Below, one piece after another: positions 26,923-35,988 of a stretch of 64,000 nucleotides of DNA (positions are counted from its first letter, which is position 1; each line of letters opens with the position of its first letter). The position numbers and the translations under genes are program-made. The DNA is from Synechococcus sp. PCC 7336 (GTDB taxonomy: Bacteria; Cyanobacteriota; Cyanobacteriia; Thermostichales; PCC-7336): NCBI RefSeq assembly GCF_000332275.1, contig NZ_CM001776.1, forward strand, positions 3,103,737 to 3,167,736. Reading direction: 5' to 3'. The notes below the pieces were generated by a model that was not told the origin of the DNA, searched no databases, and saw only the letters and a list, made by a program, of their open reading frames with translations.

Positions 26923-28689
26923 ATGCCCGATCGCCAAGACCTCGCTCAAACAATCTCGACGCTCTCTGCCGCACAGCGATCGCTGCTCGGTGCAAGGCTA
27001 TCGGATACTTCGGTAGATGGCAGCACCCTCATTGCTCGCAGTTTGAAGGAGCTGGGGATCGGCCATATCTACAGCATCGCGGGGACACCCATCGATCGCA
27101 CCTTGACTGCCTGTGCCGAGGTTGGTATCTGTGTCGTGGGGGTACGCCATCAGAACAATGGAGTATTGATGGCTCTAGCTCAAAACTATGTCGCGGGCCA
27201 GCTCGTAGCGGCGGCGATCTTATCTGCAGGCCCCGCTGTAACCAATGCAGCCACTGGCATTTTGGTGGCCTGGGACAATGCCTGGCCGTTGTTAGTCTTG
27301 GGGGGGCGGCGCTCCCTGCAGATGCAAGGTAAGGGACAATTTCAGGAGCTGGATGCAGTCGCTCTCTTCCAATCCATCACTAAATATGCGGGGTTAGTTG
27401 CAACAATCGCTGAAATTCCGAATGCTCTGCGCCATGCTGTGGGGGTGGCGATCGCCGCTCGACCCGGTCCGGTTTATCTCGATATTGCCGAAGAGGTTTT
27501 TACTGACACCCAATCAACTGCAATCTCTTCAGCTCTAACCCCCACTGCCGTCACAGGACAAGACGAACCATTTGGCCTGCCAATCTCGACTCGCGAAAGC
27601 CTAAAAGACCATCCTCAAGCCATTCAGCGCGCAGCCCACCTGTTGAGTCAGGCAAGCCGCCCAGCCTTGATTGTCGGCAAGGGCGTGCGTTGGTCGACAC
27701 CCTACGCTGCTTTAGATTGCTTGGTGAATCGCTATCGGATTCCCTTTGTCACCTCCCCAATGGGTCGAGGTTTTTTACCCGACGACCATCCAATCTGTTA
27801 CACCTCGGTGCGGGCGGCATTGCTGGCGACAGCGGATGTGGTGTTAGTCTTGGGCGCACGGTTGAATTGGACCTTTCGGTTTGGGGCAGAACTGCGTGCG
27901 GAAACCGAGCTCATCCAGATTGACATTGAAGCAGCAGAACTGGAAGCCAATGTAAAACCCGATGTGGGCATTGTTGGGGATGTGGAAGTGGTTCTGGCTC
28001 AGTTATTGGCATACTTGGAGCAATCTCCCCCAAAACACCATTGTTTGCCAACCTTCCACACTTGGCTGAGAGAGCTCGATCGCCAAAAAGCACAGAAAGA
28101 GCGGGAAATCGAACCGCTCCTGACATCCGATGCGATTCCCATGTCGCCCCAGCGTCTGGTCCACGAAATTCAAGCCTGTTTACCCAGAAATGCGATCTGC
28201 ATCGTAGATGGTAGTGTCATCCTTGCTGCAACCCAGCAGGTTTTGAAAACCTATCTCCCAGTCTCTCGCTTGACCCCCGGCTCGAACGGATGCATTGGTA
28301 CAGGAATTCCTTTTGCGATCGGTGCCAAACTGGCTCAGCCCGATCGCCTAGTAGTGGCGATTTGTGGCGATACCGGAATTGGCATGAGTCTGATGGAGCT
28401 AGAGACTGCCGTTCGCTACCAAATTCCCCTGATTGTGGCGATCGCGAACAACAATGGCAACAGTGGCTCGTTGAGATCCTCCTCCCATTTAGACGGCGAG
28501 GCGAGACGGATCGCAATGTTTCAGCCCGATCTTCGCTACGAGCAAATCGTCTCTGTATTGGGCGGATACGGAGAGTTTATTACGTCACCACAAGACATAC
28601 AGCCCGCTCTCCAACGGGCGATCGCTGCAAATACCGCAGCTTGCATCAACGTCAAAGTCGATCCCGCTGCCCCCTATCCACTGTTGTAA
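26923..28689 (+). CDS. Thiamine-diphosphate enzyme, 2-hydroxyacyl-CoA lyase/oxalyl-CoA decarboxylase type
   Basis: 588 residues with the three-domain ThDP fold: Pyr domain (about 35-200), central domain (about 235-365, FVTSPMGRGFLPDDHP and VLVLGARLNWTFRFG, closest to HACL/OXC) and PP domain with the cofactor motif CGDTGIGMSLMELETA...NNN. The loop that normally carries the activating Glu (RxE in relatives) reads VRHQNNG, so Gln occupies that place. An N-terminal extension, ISTLSAAQRSLLGARL, resembles NRPS linker/docking sequences. ATG 26899 is an alternative start overlapping the previous gene. It probably acts on a carrier-bound chain. Confidence 0.87.
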   Translation: MPDRQDLAQTISTLSAAQRSLLGARLSDTSVDGSTLIARSLKELGIGHIYSIAGTPIDRTLTACAEVGICVVGVRHQNNGVLMALAQNYVAGQLVAAAILSAGPAVTNAATGILVAWDNAWPLLVLGGRRSLQMQGKGQFQELDAVALFQSITKYAGLVATIAEIPNALRHAVGVAIAARPGPVYLDIAEEVFTDTQSTAISSALTPTAVTGQDEPFGLPISTRESLKDHPQAIQRAAHLLSQASRPALIVGKGVRWSTPYAALDCLVNRYRIPFVTSPMGRGFLPDDHPICYTSVRAALLATADVVLVLGARLNWTFRFGAELRAETELIQIDIEAAELEANVKPDVGIVGDVEVVLAQLLAYLEQSPPKHHCLPTFHTWLRELDRQKAQKEREIEPLLTSDAIPMSPQRLVHEIQACLPRNAICIVDGSVILAATQQVLKTYLPVSRLTPGSNGCIGTGIPFAIGAKLAQPDRLVVAICGDTGIGMSLMELETAVRYQIPLIVAIANNNGNSGSLRSSSHLDGEARRIAMFQPDLRYEQIVSVLGGYGEFITSPQDIQPALQRAIAANTAACINVKVDPAAPYPLL

Positions 28690-28698
28690 GCGTCGCCC

Positions 28699-31600
28699 AT
28701 GTCTGATGTACCTCAATCTCTAGCTGCCAAACTGGCTCAGTTCTCTACCGCACAATGGGAACGCCTCAAGGAGCGACTACAAGAGCAACAGGCGGCACGG
28801 GGTCTGCCGTCGCAGATTCCCCGACGCTCTCCAGAGCAGGGTATTCCCCTCTCTCCCCGCAAAGCCGGAAAAATTGGCTGGCCTCTATCTCCCGGCCAGG
28901 AACGGTTGTGGTTTCTAGAACAGTTTCAGGAGATCCGCGCCGCCTACAACATCTATCGCGCAGTTCAAATGGAAGGTCCTCTGGATTGCGAGGTTTTGAA
29001 GCAGTCGATTCAGGCGATCGTCGAACGCCACGAAGCACTGCGTACCCTCTTTCAGATGCAAGCTGATGTTCCTCTCCAGGTGGTCGCTCCCCACCCGCAA
29101 ATCGACTTACCAGTGGTGGATTTGCGCGATATCCCCATTCAGGATCGGGCATCGCACTTGAAATATTGCTTGCAGGCAGAAGCGCAAACCCCCTTTGATT
29201 TAACCCAGGATTTGCCAATTCGGATCAACCTGTTTTGTCTGGCCGATCGCACTCACGTACTCAGTGTCGCAATGCATCATATTGCCGGAGATGGCTGGTC
29301 TCTGGGAATCCTGGCCGCTGAGCTGAGCGAGCTATACAGTGCCTACTTGCAGGGCGAAGACTCTCCCCTACCTTCTTTACCCATTCAATACCCCGATTTC
29401 GCCCTCTGGCAGCATCAACAACTCAGCAGTCCTCTCCTACAAGATCGGCGCAGCTATTGGCAGCAAAAGCTAATTGCTCCCTTACCCGTTGTCGAGTTAC
29501 CCAGCGATCGCCCTCGACCGCCGCTGTTAACCTATCGCGGCGCGAAATATTCACTGACGTTGCCCCTCGACCTAGTTCGAGATCTGAAAGCTCTCAGCCA
29601 GAGAGAGGGAGTGACATTGTTTGCAACCCTGTTGGCTGCCTTTAAGGTGTTGCTGTATCGATACACCCACCAAACCGATTTAATTGTTGGCACCCCAATT
29701 TCAGGGCGAACTCAGTTGGAGACGGAACCCTCGATCGGCTTTTTTGTCAACACTCTGGCACTCCGCTCGGATCTGTCTGGCAATCCGAGCTTCCTCTCGC
29801 TCTTGAAACAGGTTCATCAGACTGCCTTAGAGGCATATACCCACCAACAGGTGCCATTTGCTCAGGTTGTAGCGGATCTAGGTGTCGAGAGGGAGATGGG
29901 GCGATCGCCTCTCGTTCAAGTCATGTTCGGTTTACAAAACACCCCCGAGCGGGTTTTGCAATTGCCCGGTTTGAAACTAGGCCCCGCCTTTGCCCCTACT
30001 AGCCAGTTACAATCTGCTGTTCCACTCAGTAGCTACAGTTTGGCAGTAGACACAGCAACAGCACGCTTCGATCTCTCGCTGTTGTTGAAGGAAGAATCGG
30101 GGAGGCTGAGCGGATTTATGGAATATAGCCAGGATTTGTTTGATGAGGCGACCATTGCGAGAATGGCGAGTCATTTCCAGGGCCTGCTGGAAGAGATTGC
30201 GGCCAATCCAGAGCAATCGATTGCAATGCTGCCGCTATTAACAGAAGCCGAGCGCCATCAGCTCCTCGTGGAGTGGAATGACACTCAAACTGACTATCCG
30301 CAAGATAAGTGCGTTCACCAACTGTTTGAAGAGCAGGTGGAGCGTATTCCCAATGCAGTGGCGATCGTGTTTGGAGAGCAACAACTCACTTATCGACAGT
30401 TGAATCAACGAGCCAATAAACTCGCTCGACACCTGCAATCTTTAGGGGTTGGTCCCGAAGTCTCGGTCGGGATCTGTGTAGAACGGTCACTAGAGATGGT
30501 AGTGGGATTGTTGGGCATTCTCAAAGCTGGTGGGGCTTACGTTCCCCTGGACCCCAACTATCCGCGCGCGAGACTGCGCTTCATGCTTGAGGATGCCCAA
30601 ATCACCTTTGTAGTGATTCAGAAAAGTTTGCAAGAATCTCTACCTTCCAATCTGCCGATTCAGACAATATGGCTTCAGCAAATAGATATGAATCCAGAGG
30701 CAGAAGTCCTAGCCCAAGACAATCTAGAGAATCCTGTAACTGAAATAGTCGCTGAAAATTTGGCATACATCCCGTACACCTCTGGCTCAACCGGTGCTCC
30801 GAAAGGGGTGGAAGTTGTCCACCGGGGAATTACTCGACTAGCGCGCAATACTCAATACGCGAGCATTCAACCGAGCGATATTTGTTTGCAGCTAGCTCCG
30901 CTTTCTTTCGATGCATCCAGCTTCGAGATTTGGGGATGCCTGCTCAATGGTGCTCAGTTGGTCGTAATGCCGCCTCAACCACCAACCCTGTCAGAATTGG
31001 GCAATACAATCCGAAAACACAACATCAGTATTTTATGGCTGACTGCGGGATTGTTCCATCTGATGGTCGAGCAACAATTGTCAGACTTAACATCTGTCCG
31101 TCAATTACTGGCTGGGGGAGATGTATTATCAGTATCTCATATTCAAAAATTCACGAGCGCCCATCCCCACTGCCAAGTTGTCAATGGATACGGCCCCACA
31201 GAAAATACAACATTCACTTGTTGTTATCCAGTCACCCATTGCGAGGAGCTTGAGAGATCCGCCCCCATCGGTCGTCCAATTGCTAACACCACAGTCTACA
31301 TTTTAGATAGCTACTTACAACCTGTTGCCATCGGCGTTCCGGGGGAGCTGTATGCAGGAGGAGATGGATTGGCTCGCGGCTATCTCAACCAGCCCGAGTT
31401 AACAACTGAGAGATTCATTCCCAACCTATTCGATCGAGAATCGGTCTCTCGATTGTATAAAACAGGCGATCTGGCCCGCTATCTCCCCGACGGCAACATC
31501 GAATTCCTCGGTCGCATTGACAACCAGGTTAAAATTCGAGGCTTCCGCATTGAGTTGGGAGAAGTTGAAGCAGTCCTACTTCAACTTCCCAATGTTGTAG

Positions 31601-33261
31601 ACGGCCTGGTTTTAGCCCGAGAAGACATTCCGGGGGATAAACGTTTAGTCGCTTACGTAGTTCCCACTCAGAAGCAGGCGCTGACTTTAGACACTCTGCG
31701 CAATTTCATGAAGCAGAAGTTACCAAGCTACATGGTGCCTAATATCTTTTTGGTTTTGGAAGCATTTCCCCTCACCCCTAATGGAAAAATCGACCGCCGC
31801 GCCTTACCCGTCCCAGATCGATGCCGACAGAACCCAGAAAGCACTTACATTGCCCCTCGGACTCCTGTCGAGCAAAAACTGGCTGAAATCTGGGCAAAAG
31901 TACTTTGGCTAGAGCATGAAATCAGTATTCACGATAACTTTTTCGATCTCGGCGGCCATTCTTTACTCTCAGTTCGCTTAGTAGCCGAAATCGAGCAAGT
32001 ATTCAAGCAAGAACTCCCCGTTGCTGCTCTGTTTCAACTCAGTACCATTGCCGAACTGGCCCCACTGTTAGAACCTGGCAAGGAAGTTACAGGCAATGAA
32101 GCGAGCCAGGGAAGGCTGATTCCGTTAAAGGCTGGCGATCGCAATCCAGCAAAGGCTGCAGTCGCGCCTCGATCGCTAGACTCGGCAATCTATCACAAGC
32201 TTCTCGCCTTCACGGCTGGCTGGGGAGGCAAAAGAATTGCTGCCAATGCCCTCAGCGTGGGCATGAATACCGACGGGATATCTCAACCCCTATATTGGTG
32301 CTTGCAAGGGTTTCGAGAACTGAAGCAATTGGCTCGATATCTCGGTACCGACCGACCGGTGTATGGTATGCGTTCTGGCCATCATGCCATGCAATACACT
32401 GACTCGAACATTGCTGCATTAGCCACTCACTATGTCCGAGAAATTCTCGCGGTGCAACCCAAAGGGCCCTACCTAATCGGTGGAAACTGTCAGGGGGGGC
32501 GGATTGCTTTTGAAATTGCCCAACAACTTTGGCAACGAGGCCAAGCGATCGCACTGTTAGCGCTGTTGGAAGTGCCTAAACCAAAGCAATATCCCGGTCG
32601 TCTTGCTCTGTTGTTCGGGCGCGATAGCCACTTGAGCCCCTACCGCTCGTATCGTTGGCCCGAGTGGGGCTGGCGCAAGTTCTATCCCAGCGGTTTTTCC
32701 GTGGATTTGATTCCTTGTCAGCATGGTAAGTTTTTTGATGAACCGAATGTTCAGATCTTAGCTAAACATTTACTCACTCATATTCAGGAGGTACCAACCA
32801 CCTTAACCTCCTCGAAACTCTTACCCGATCGGATTACTTATGATTTGCTGCCGGATGCGGCATATCGAGCCCAACTCACTTCACCACCATCACTGACAGC
32901 TCTAGCGGGCGAGCTAATAGACATTTCAGTTACTGTGAAAAATATCAGCCCCTTCCTTTGGCTTCCTTCAACAGAGAGTGGGATTACTCTGGGCAATCAC
33001 TGGCTAGATCGGAAAGGAAATGTGGTTTGTTGGTCTGATGGTAGAGTTACCCTACTAGAAGAATTGCCCGCTAACGCAGAGGTTGCCCTAACGCTATCAG
33101 TGACGGCACCAATGGATGTAGGTGATTACATTCTAGAATTAGATTTGGTGGAGGAAGGGGTGGTTTGGTTTAAAGAAAAAGGCTCTTCGAGCGCGCGGAC
33201 AAATGTTAAAGTATCACATCGAGAGGCGAGTCATGGCCAGACGGGGTGCAGGGGGTACTAA
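28699..33261 (+). CDS. Single-module NRPS: C-A-PCP-TE with Ig-like C-terminal domain
   Basis: 1520 residues. N-terminal helix (about 5-35); condensation domain (about 60-500) with HHIAGDG at 193-199; adenylation domain (about 525-1040) with YTSGSTGAPKG at 693, NGYGPTENTT at 829 and the A10 lysine at 1030; carrier domain with Ser about 1088 (GGHS); thioesterase (about 1170-1370) with GGNCQGG, so Cys1264 replaces the usual Ser, and a likely catalytic His about 1342. Residues 1385-1500 form an Ig-like beta-sandwich. Binding-pocket residues read DAFWLGGTFK, which points to valine. It starts 10 bases after the lyase gene. Product unknown. Confidence 0.95.
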   Translation: MSDVPQSLAAKLAQFSTAQWERLKERLQEQQAARGLPSQIPRRSPEQGIPLSPRKAGKIGWPLSPGQERLWFLEQFQEIRAAYNIYRAVQMEGPLDCEVLKQSIQAIVERHEALRTLFQMQADVPLQVVAPHPQIDLPVVDLRDIPIQDRASHLKYCLQAEAQTPFDLTQDLPIRINLFCLADRTHVLSVAMHHIAGDGWSLGILAAELSELYSAYLQGEDSPLPSLPIQYPDFALWQHQQLSSPLLQDRRSYWQQKLIAPLPVVELPSDRPRPPLLTYRGAKYSLTLPLDLVRDLKALSQREGVTLFATLLAAFKVLLYRYTHQTDLIVGTPISGRTQLETEPSIGFFVNTLALRSDLSGNPSFLSLLKQVHQTALEAYTHQQVPFAQVVADLGVEREMGRSPLVQVMFGLQNTPERVLQLPGLKLGPAFAPTSQLQSAVPLSSYSLAVDTATARFDLSLLLKEESGRLSGFMEYSQDLFDEATIARMASHFQGLLEEIAANPEQSIAMLPLLTEAERHQLLVEWNDTQTDYPQDKCVHQLFEEQVERIPNAVAIVFGEQQLTYRQLNQRANKLARHLQSLGVGPEVSVGICVERSLEMVVGLLGILKAGGAYVPLDPNYPRARLRFMLEDAQITFVVIQKSLQESLPSNLPIQTIWLQQIDMNPEAEVLAQDNLENPVTEIVAENLAYIPYTSGSTGAPKGVEVVHRGITRLARNTQYASIQPSDICLQLAPLSFDASSFEIWGCLLNGAQLVVMPPQPPTLSELGNTIRKHNISILWLTAGLFHLMVEQQLSDLTSVRQLLAGGDVLSVSHIQKFTSAHPHCQVVNGYGPTENTTFTCCYPVTHCEELERSAPIGRPIANTTVYILDSYLQPVAIGVPGELYAGGDGLARGYLNQPELTTERFIPNLFDRESVSRLYKTGDLARYLPDGNIEFLGRIDNQVKIRGFRIELGEVEAVLLQLPNVVDGLVLAREDIPGDKRLVAYVVPTQKQALTLDTLRNFMKQKLPSYMVPNIFLVLEAFPLTPNGKIDRRALPVPDRCRQNPESTYIAPRTPVEQKLAEIWAKVLWLEHEISIHDNFFDLGGHSLLSVRLVAEIEQVFKQELPVAALFQLSTIAELAPLLEPGKEVTGNEASQGRLIPLKAGDRNPAKAAVAPRSLDSAIYHKLLAFTAGWGGKRIAANALSVGMNTDGISQPLYWCLQGFRELKQLARYLGTDRPVYGMRSGHHAMQYTDSNIAALATHYVREILAVQPKGPYLIGGNCQGGRIAFEIAQQLWQRGQAIALLALLEVPKPKQYPGRLALLFGRDSHLSPYRSYRWPEWGWRKFYPSGFSVDLIPCQHGKFFDEPNVQILAKHLLTHIQEVPTTLTSSKLLPDRITYDLLPDAAYRAQLTSPPSLTALAGELIDISVTVKNISPFLWLPSTESGITLGNHWLDRKGNVVCWSDGRVTLLEELPANAEVALTLSVTAPMDVGDYILELDLVEEGVVWFKEKGSSSARTNVKVSHREASHGQTGCRGY

Positions 33262-33637
33262 AGGAGGAGTCGGCAGATTCCTAATGGGATTAATCATGAC
33301 AATCGGGGGCGGTTATCTATTTTTTAATTCGATTAGTGTCGTCAACAACTTTTCTTTTGGCTACAGACTTTATCGATTGGGATCGTTCAATCTCACTAGT
33401 GGTATGGTACTGATTCCCTTCTTGTTTGGAATTGGTATGATTTTCTATGATGGCAAAAACTTTTTCGGCTGGATGTTGAGCCTGGGCTCGCTGATTGCAT
33501 TGACTCTAGGTGTAATTTCTAGTATAAATTTCCAAATTCAGCCCATGTCTGCCTTTGAACTTTTGACAATTTTAGTTTTGTTTTTTGGTGGCTTAGGATT
33601 GTTAATCAGTTCTCTTAGGGATGTAGATGATTTTTAG
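33233..33637 (+). CDS. Four-helix membrane protein at the end of the NRPS operon
   Basis: 134 residues, basic N-terminus (MARRGAGGTKGGVGR), then four hydrophobic helices. No family recognised. The start ATG 33233 has GAGAGGCGAG upstream and lies 29 bases inside the end of the NRPS gene in another frame, so the two are translationally linked. This suggests a role with the product, such as export or self-protection, but no motif shows it. Confidence 0.72.
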   Translation: MARRGAGGTKGGVGRFLMGLIMTIGGGYLFFNSISVVNNFSFGYRLYRLGSFNLTSGMVLIPFLFGIGMIFYDGKNFFGWMLSLGSLIALTLGVISSINFQIQPMSAFELLTILVLFFGGLGLLISSLRDVDDF

Positions 33638-33690
33638 CACTCATTCTCTTGCAACCTGGGTCTGCTGCTGTTGAGTGATTGCTCCAGTTT

Positions 33691-35658
33691 TTAGCGCGAC
33701 TCGACTCTGGGACGAGTAGAGTTTGGGATCGCTAGCGATCGCGACAAATTAGGCTCGATCGAGAGCTGGCCAGTTTGGAGCCATGGTTCTAAATCGGCAG
33801 GAGCGCGCGTACGCCCGAGCTCCTGTTTGAGATCGGTTCCTTCTAACACTTCGCGCTGGAGTAACAACTGAGCAGTATTGTCCAGAAGAGAACGATTGAG
33901 AGCCAGAACTGATAGTGCCACTTGGTGGGCTGAGTCGAGGAGCTGTTTGACTTCTAGGTCGATGTCTTCAGCCACTTTGGGGCTGACAGAACGGCGAGGA
34001 TTGACATATCCCTCCAGAAAACTCTGCTGGGACTTTTCAAAGGCAACAGGACCGAGTTTCTGACTCATGCCGTAGAGGGTGACATAGCGTTCGGCCAAAT
34101 CCGTGGCTTTCTGAATGTCGTCGCTGGCCCCAGTGGATACCTTGTGGAAGGCTAACTCTTCAGCCGCTCGACCTCCCATCAGCATCGCCAGACGACCGCG
34201 AATTTCATCTTCCCCCACCAAAAACCGATCTTCTTCTGGCAACTGCAGGGTATAGCCTAGAGCTGCAGCACCCCTCGGTACCACCGAGATCTTCTCGACA
34301 GTGCCCAATCCCGGCATCAGGGTTCCCACGATCGCGTGACCGACTTCGTGATAGGCAACAGTTTTCTGCTCCTGCTCGTTGAGAATGCGAGATTTTTTCT
34401 CTAACCCCGCCAGAATTCGTTCGAGCGCTTCGCCAAAATCGGCCATTTCAACCACGGCACGATCTTTGCGCGCGGCGAGCAAGGCGGCTTCGTTAATCAA
34501 ATTGGCCAAATCCGCTCCGGCAAATCCCGGCGTGCGGGCGGCAATCTTAGACAAGTCAATATCGGGGGCGAGTTTCACCCCTCGAGCGTGGACCTCCAAA
34601 ATGGCTAAACGTCCCGTTCGCTCGGGGCGATCGACCAACACTTGCCGGTTGAAGCGACCGGGACGCAGTAGAGCCGGGTCGAGTACTTCGGGACGGTTGG
34701 TGGCAGCTAGCAGAATGACGCCGCTATTGGGGTCGAAGCCATCCAGTTCTGCAAGCAATTGGTTCAACGTTTGCTCGCGCTCGTCGTGACCGCCCATAGG
34801 GGAGCCCACATTCGCGCGAGATTTGCCCAGAGCATCGAGCTCGTCAATAAACACAATGCAGGGGGCTTGTCGCTTGGCCTGTTCGAATAAGTCCCGTACG
34901 CGCGAAGCCCCAACTCCCACAAACAGTTCGATAAACTCCGCACCGGAAATACTGAAAAACGGGACTCCCGCTTCTCCGGCGATCGCCCGAGCCAGCAATG
35001 TTTTGCCAGTGCCGGGAGGGCCGACCAGCAGGACGCCCTTAGGAATTTTGGCCCCCAAGCGAGTGTACTTTTCGGCATCTTTGAGAAAAGACACGAGCTC
35101 TTGCAATTCTTCTTTGGCTTCGTCAACCCCCGCCACATCGTTGAAGGTCACCCCTGTAGACCCTTCTGAATAAATCCGAGCTCTGCTTTTGCCAAAGGCA
35201 AGCGGGGCCGCCCCGCCGCCTGCTTGCTGAGCGCGACTGAAGATCCAAAGCCACAGGCCGATAAAAAATAGAGCGGGGAGCAACCATTGCAACAGCGCTC
35301 CAAAACCGCCGCCTCGCTGGGGAGGAATGCCTGAGAACTCGACGTTGTGTTGCCTCAACAGATCGGTTAAATCGGTATCGCTGGCCACGGGGACGGTAAT
35401 GAAGGTTTGTCCGGCTTCCTCCTCCCCTTGCGGTTTGAGGGTGAATGCGATCGAATCGGAGCCAACTTCGGCCCGTTCGACGAGGCCGGCTTCGACGCGA
35501 TCGAGAAATTGACTGTAGGAGATTTGATTGCGAACGCTGGGTCGCGGAACGAGCGAGCCGATCAATAACAGGATTAAAAAGAGGGTAATCAGATTGCTGC
35601 CAAACCCACCGAATTCGGGAGATTGAGTGGTGCGATCGCGGTTGCGGTCGGAGGTCAT
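33691..35658 (-). CDS. ftsH: FtsH, membrane-bound AAA+ metalloprotease
   Basis: 655 residues: N-terminal membrane helix ([14 protein letters not shown]), periplasmic or lumenal domain, second helix ([16 protein letters not shown]), AAA+ domain with GPPGTGKT near 207-214, [11 protein letters not shown], the [21 protein letters not shown], and the zinc protease motif HEVGH at 437-441. It degrades damaged membrane proteins, including photosystem II D1 in some paralogs; which FtsH this is cannot be told. The frame is open 106 codons further 5', but ATG 35658 has AAAGGAG upstream and matches family length. Confidence 0.96.
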   Translation of the reverse strand: MTSDRNRDRTTQSPEFGGFGSNLITLFLILLLIGSLVPRPSVRNQISYSQFLDRVEAGLVERAEVGSDSIAFTLKPQGEEEAGQTFITVPVASDTDLTDLLRQHNVEFSGIPPQRGGGFGALLQWLLPALFFIGLWLWIFSRAQQAGGGAAPLAFGKSRARIYSEGSTGVTFNDVAGVDEAKEELQELVSFLKDAEKYTRLGAKIPKGVLLVGPPGTGKTLLARAIAGEAGVPFFSISGAEFIELFVGVGASRVRDLFEQAKRQAPCIVFIDELDALGKSRANVGSPMGGHDEREQTLNQLLAELDGFDPNSGVILLAATNRPEVLDPALLRPGRFNRQVLVDRPERTGRLAILEVHARGVKLAPDIDLSKIAARTPGFAGADLANLINEAALLAARKDRAVVEMADFGEALERILAGLEKKSRILNEQEQKTVAYHEVGHAIVGTLMPGLGTVEKISVVPRGAAALGYTLQLPEEDRFLVGEDEIRGRLAMLMGGRAAEELAFHKVSTGASDDIQKATDLAERYVTLYGMSQKLGPVAFEKSQQSFLEGYVNPRRSVSPKVAEDIDLEVKQLLDSAHQVALSVLALNRSLLDNTAQLLLQREVLEGTDLKQELGRTRAPADLEPWLQTGQLSIEPNLSRSLAIPNSTRPRVESR

Positions 35659-35988
35659 AGAGACAACTCCTTTCGGCCAGTAGCCGATGCAGGGGGCCAT
35701 TAACGCACACTCGGGAGCGCCCTTTCTCGGCAACCCGAGCCTGTTGTGACGGTGCAGCGCGGCGGTGCAATGAGTCGGCGGCTCTGCGCCACAACACAAT
35801 CTTCCAGCGGCTAGAATCGCTGCCGCACGTCTACCCCCATTGTAAGGAGAAACATTCTGGGAATCCCGAGGGAGCTGTCTGTTTCGGACTACGATTTTTG
35901 GGAACAGAACAGATGTTGCCTCGCCAGCTCTAGAGATAATCGGGGATTGAGTGGATAAACCAGGCAATGCAAGCAAGAGAGAGGGCTC
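35659..35988. other. Divergent spacer between ftsH and tyrA
   Basis: 330 bases with no gene. It must hold the ftsH promoter and the tyrA promoter, but no clear -35/-10 pair was seen. Part of it stays open in the ftsH frame by chance. Confidence 0.4.

Noticed and set aside
35659-35976. 106-codon N-terminal extension of FtsH
   Set aside because: No homology or hydrophobic signal, and the ATG at 35658 has a strong ribosome site and gives the family's usual length.
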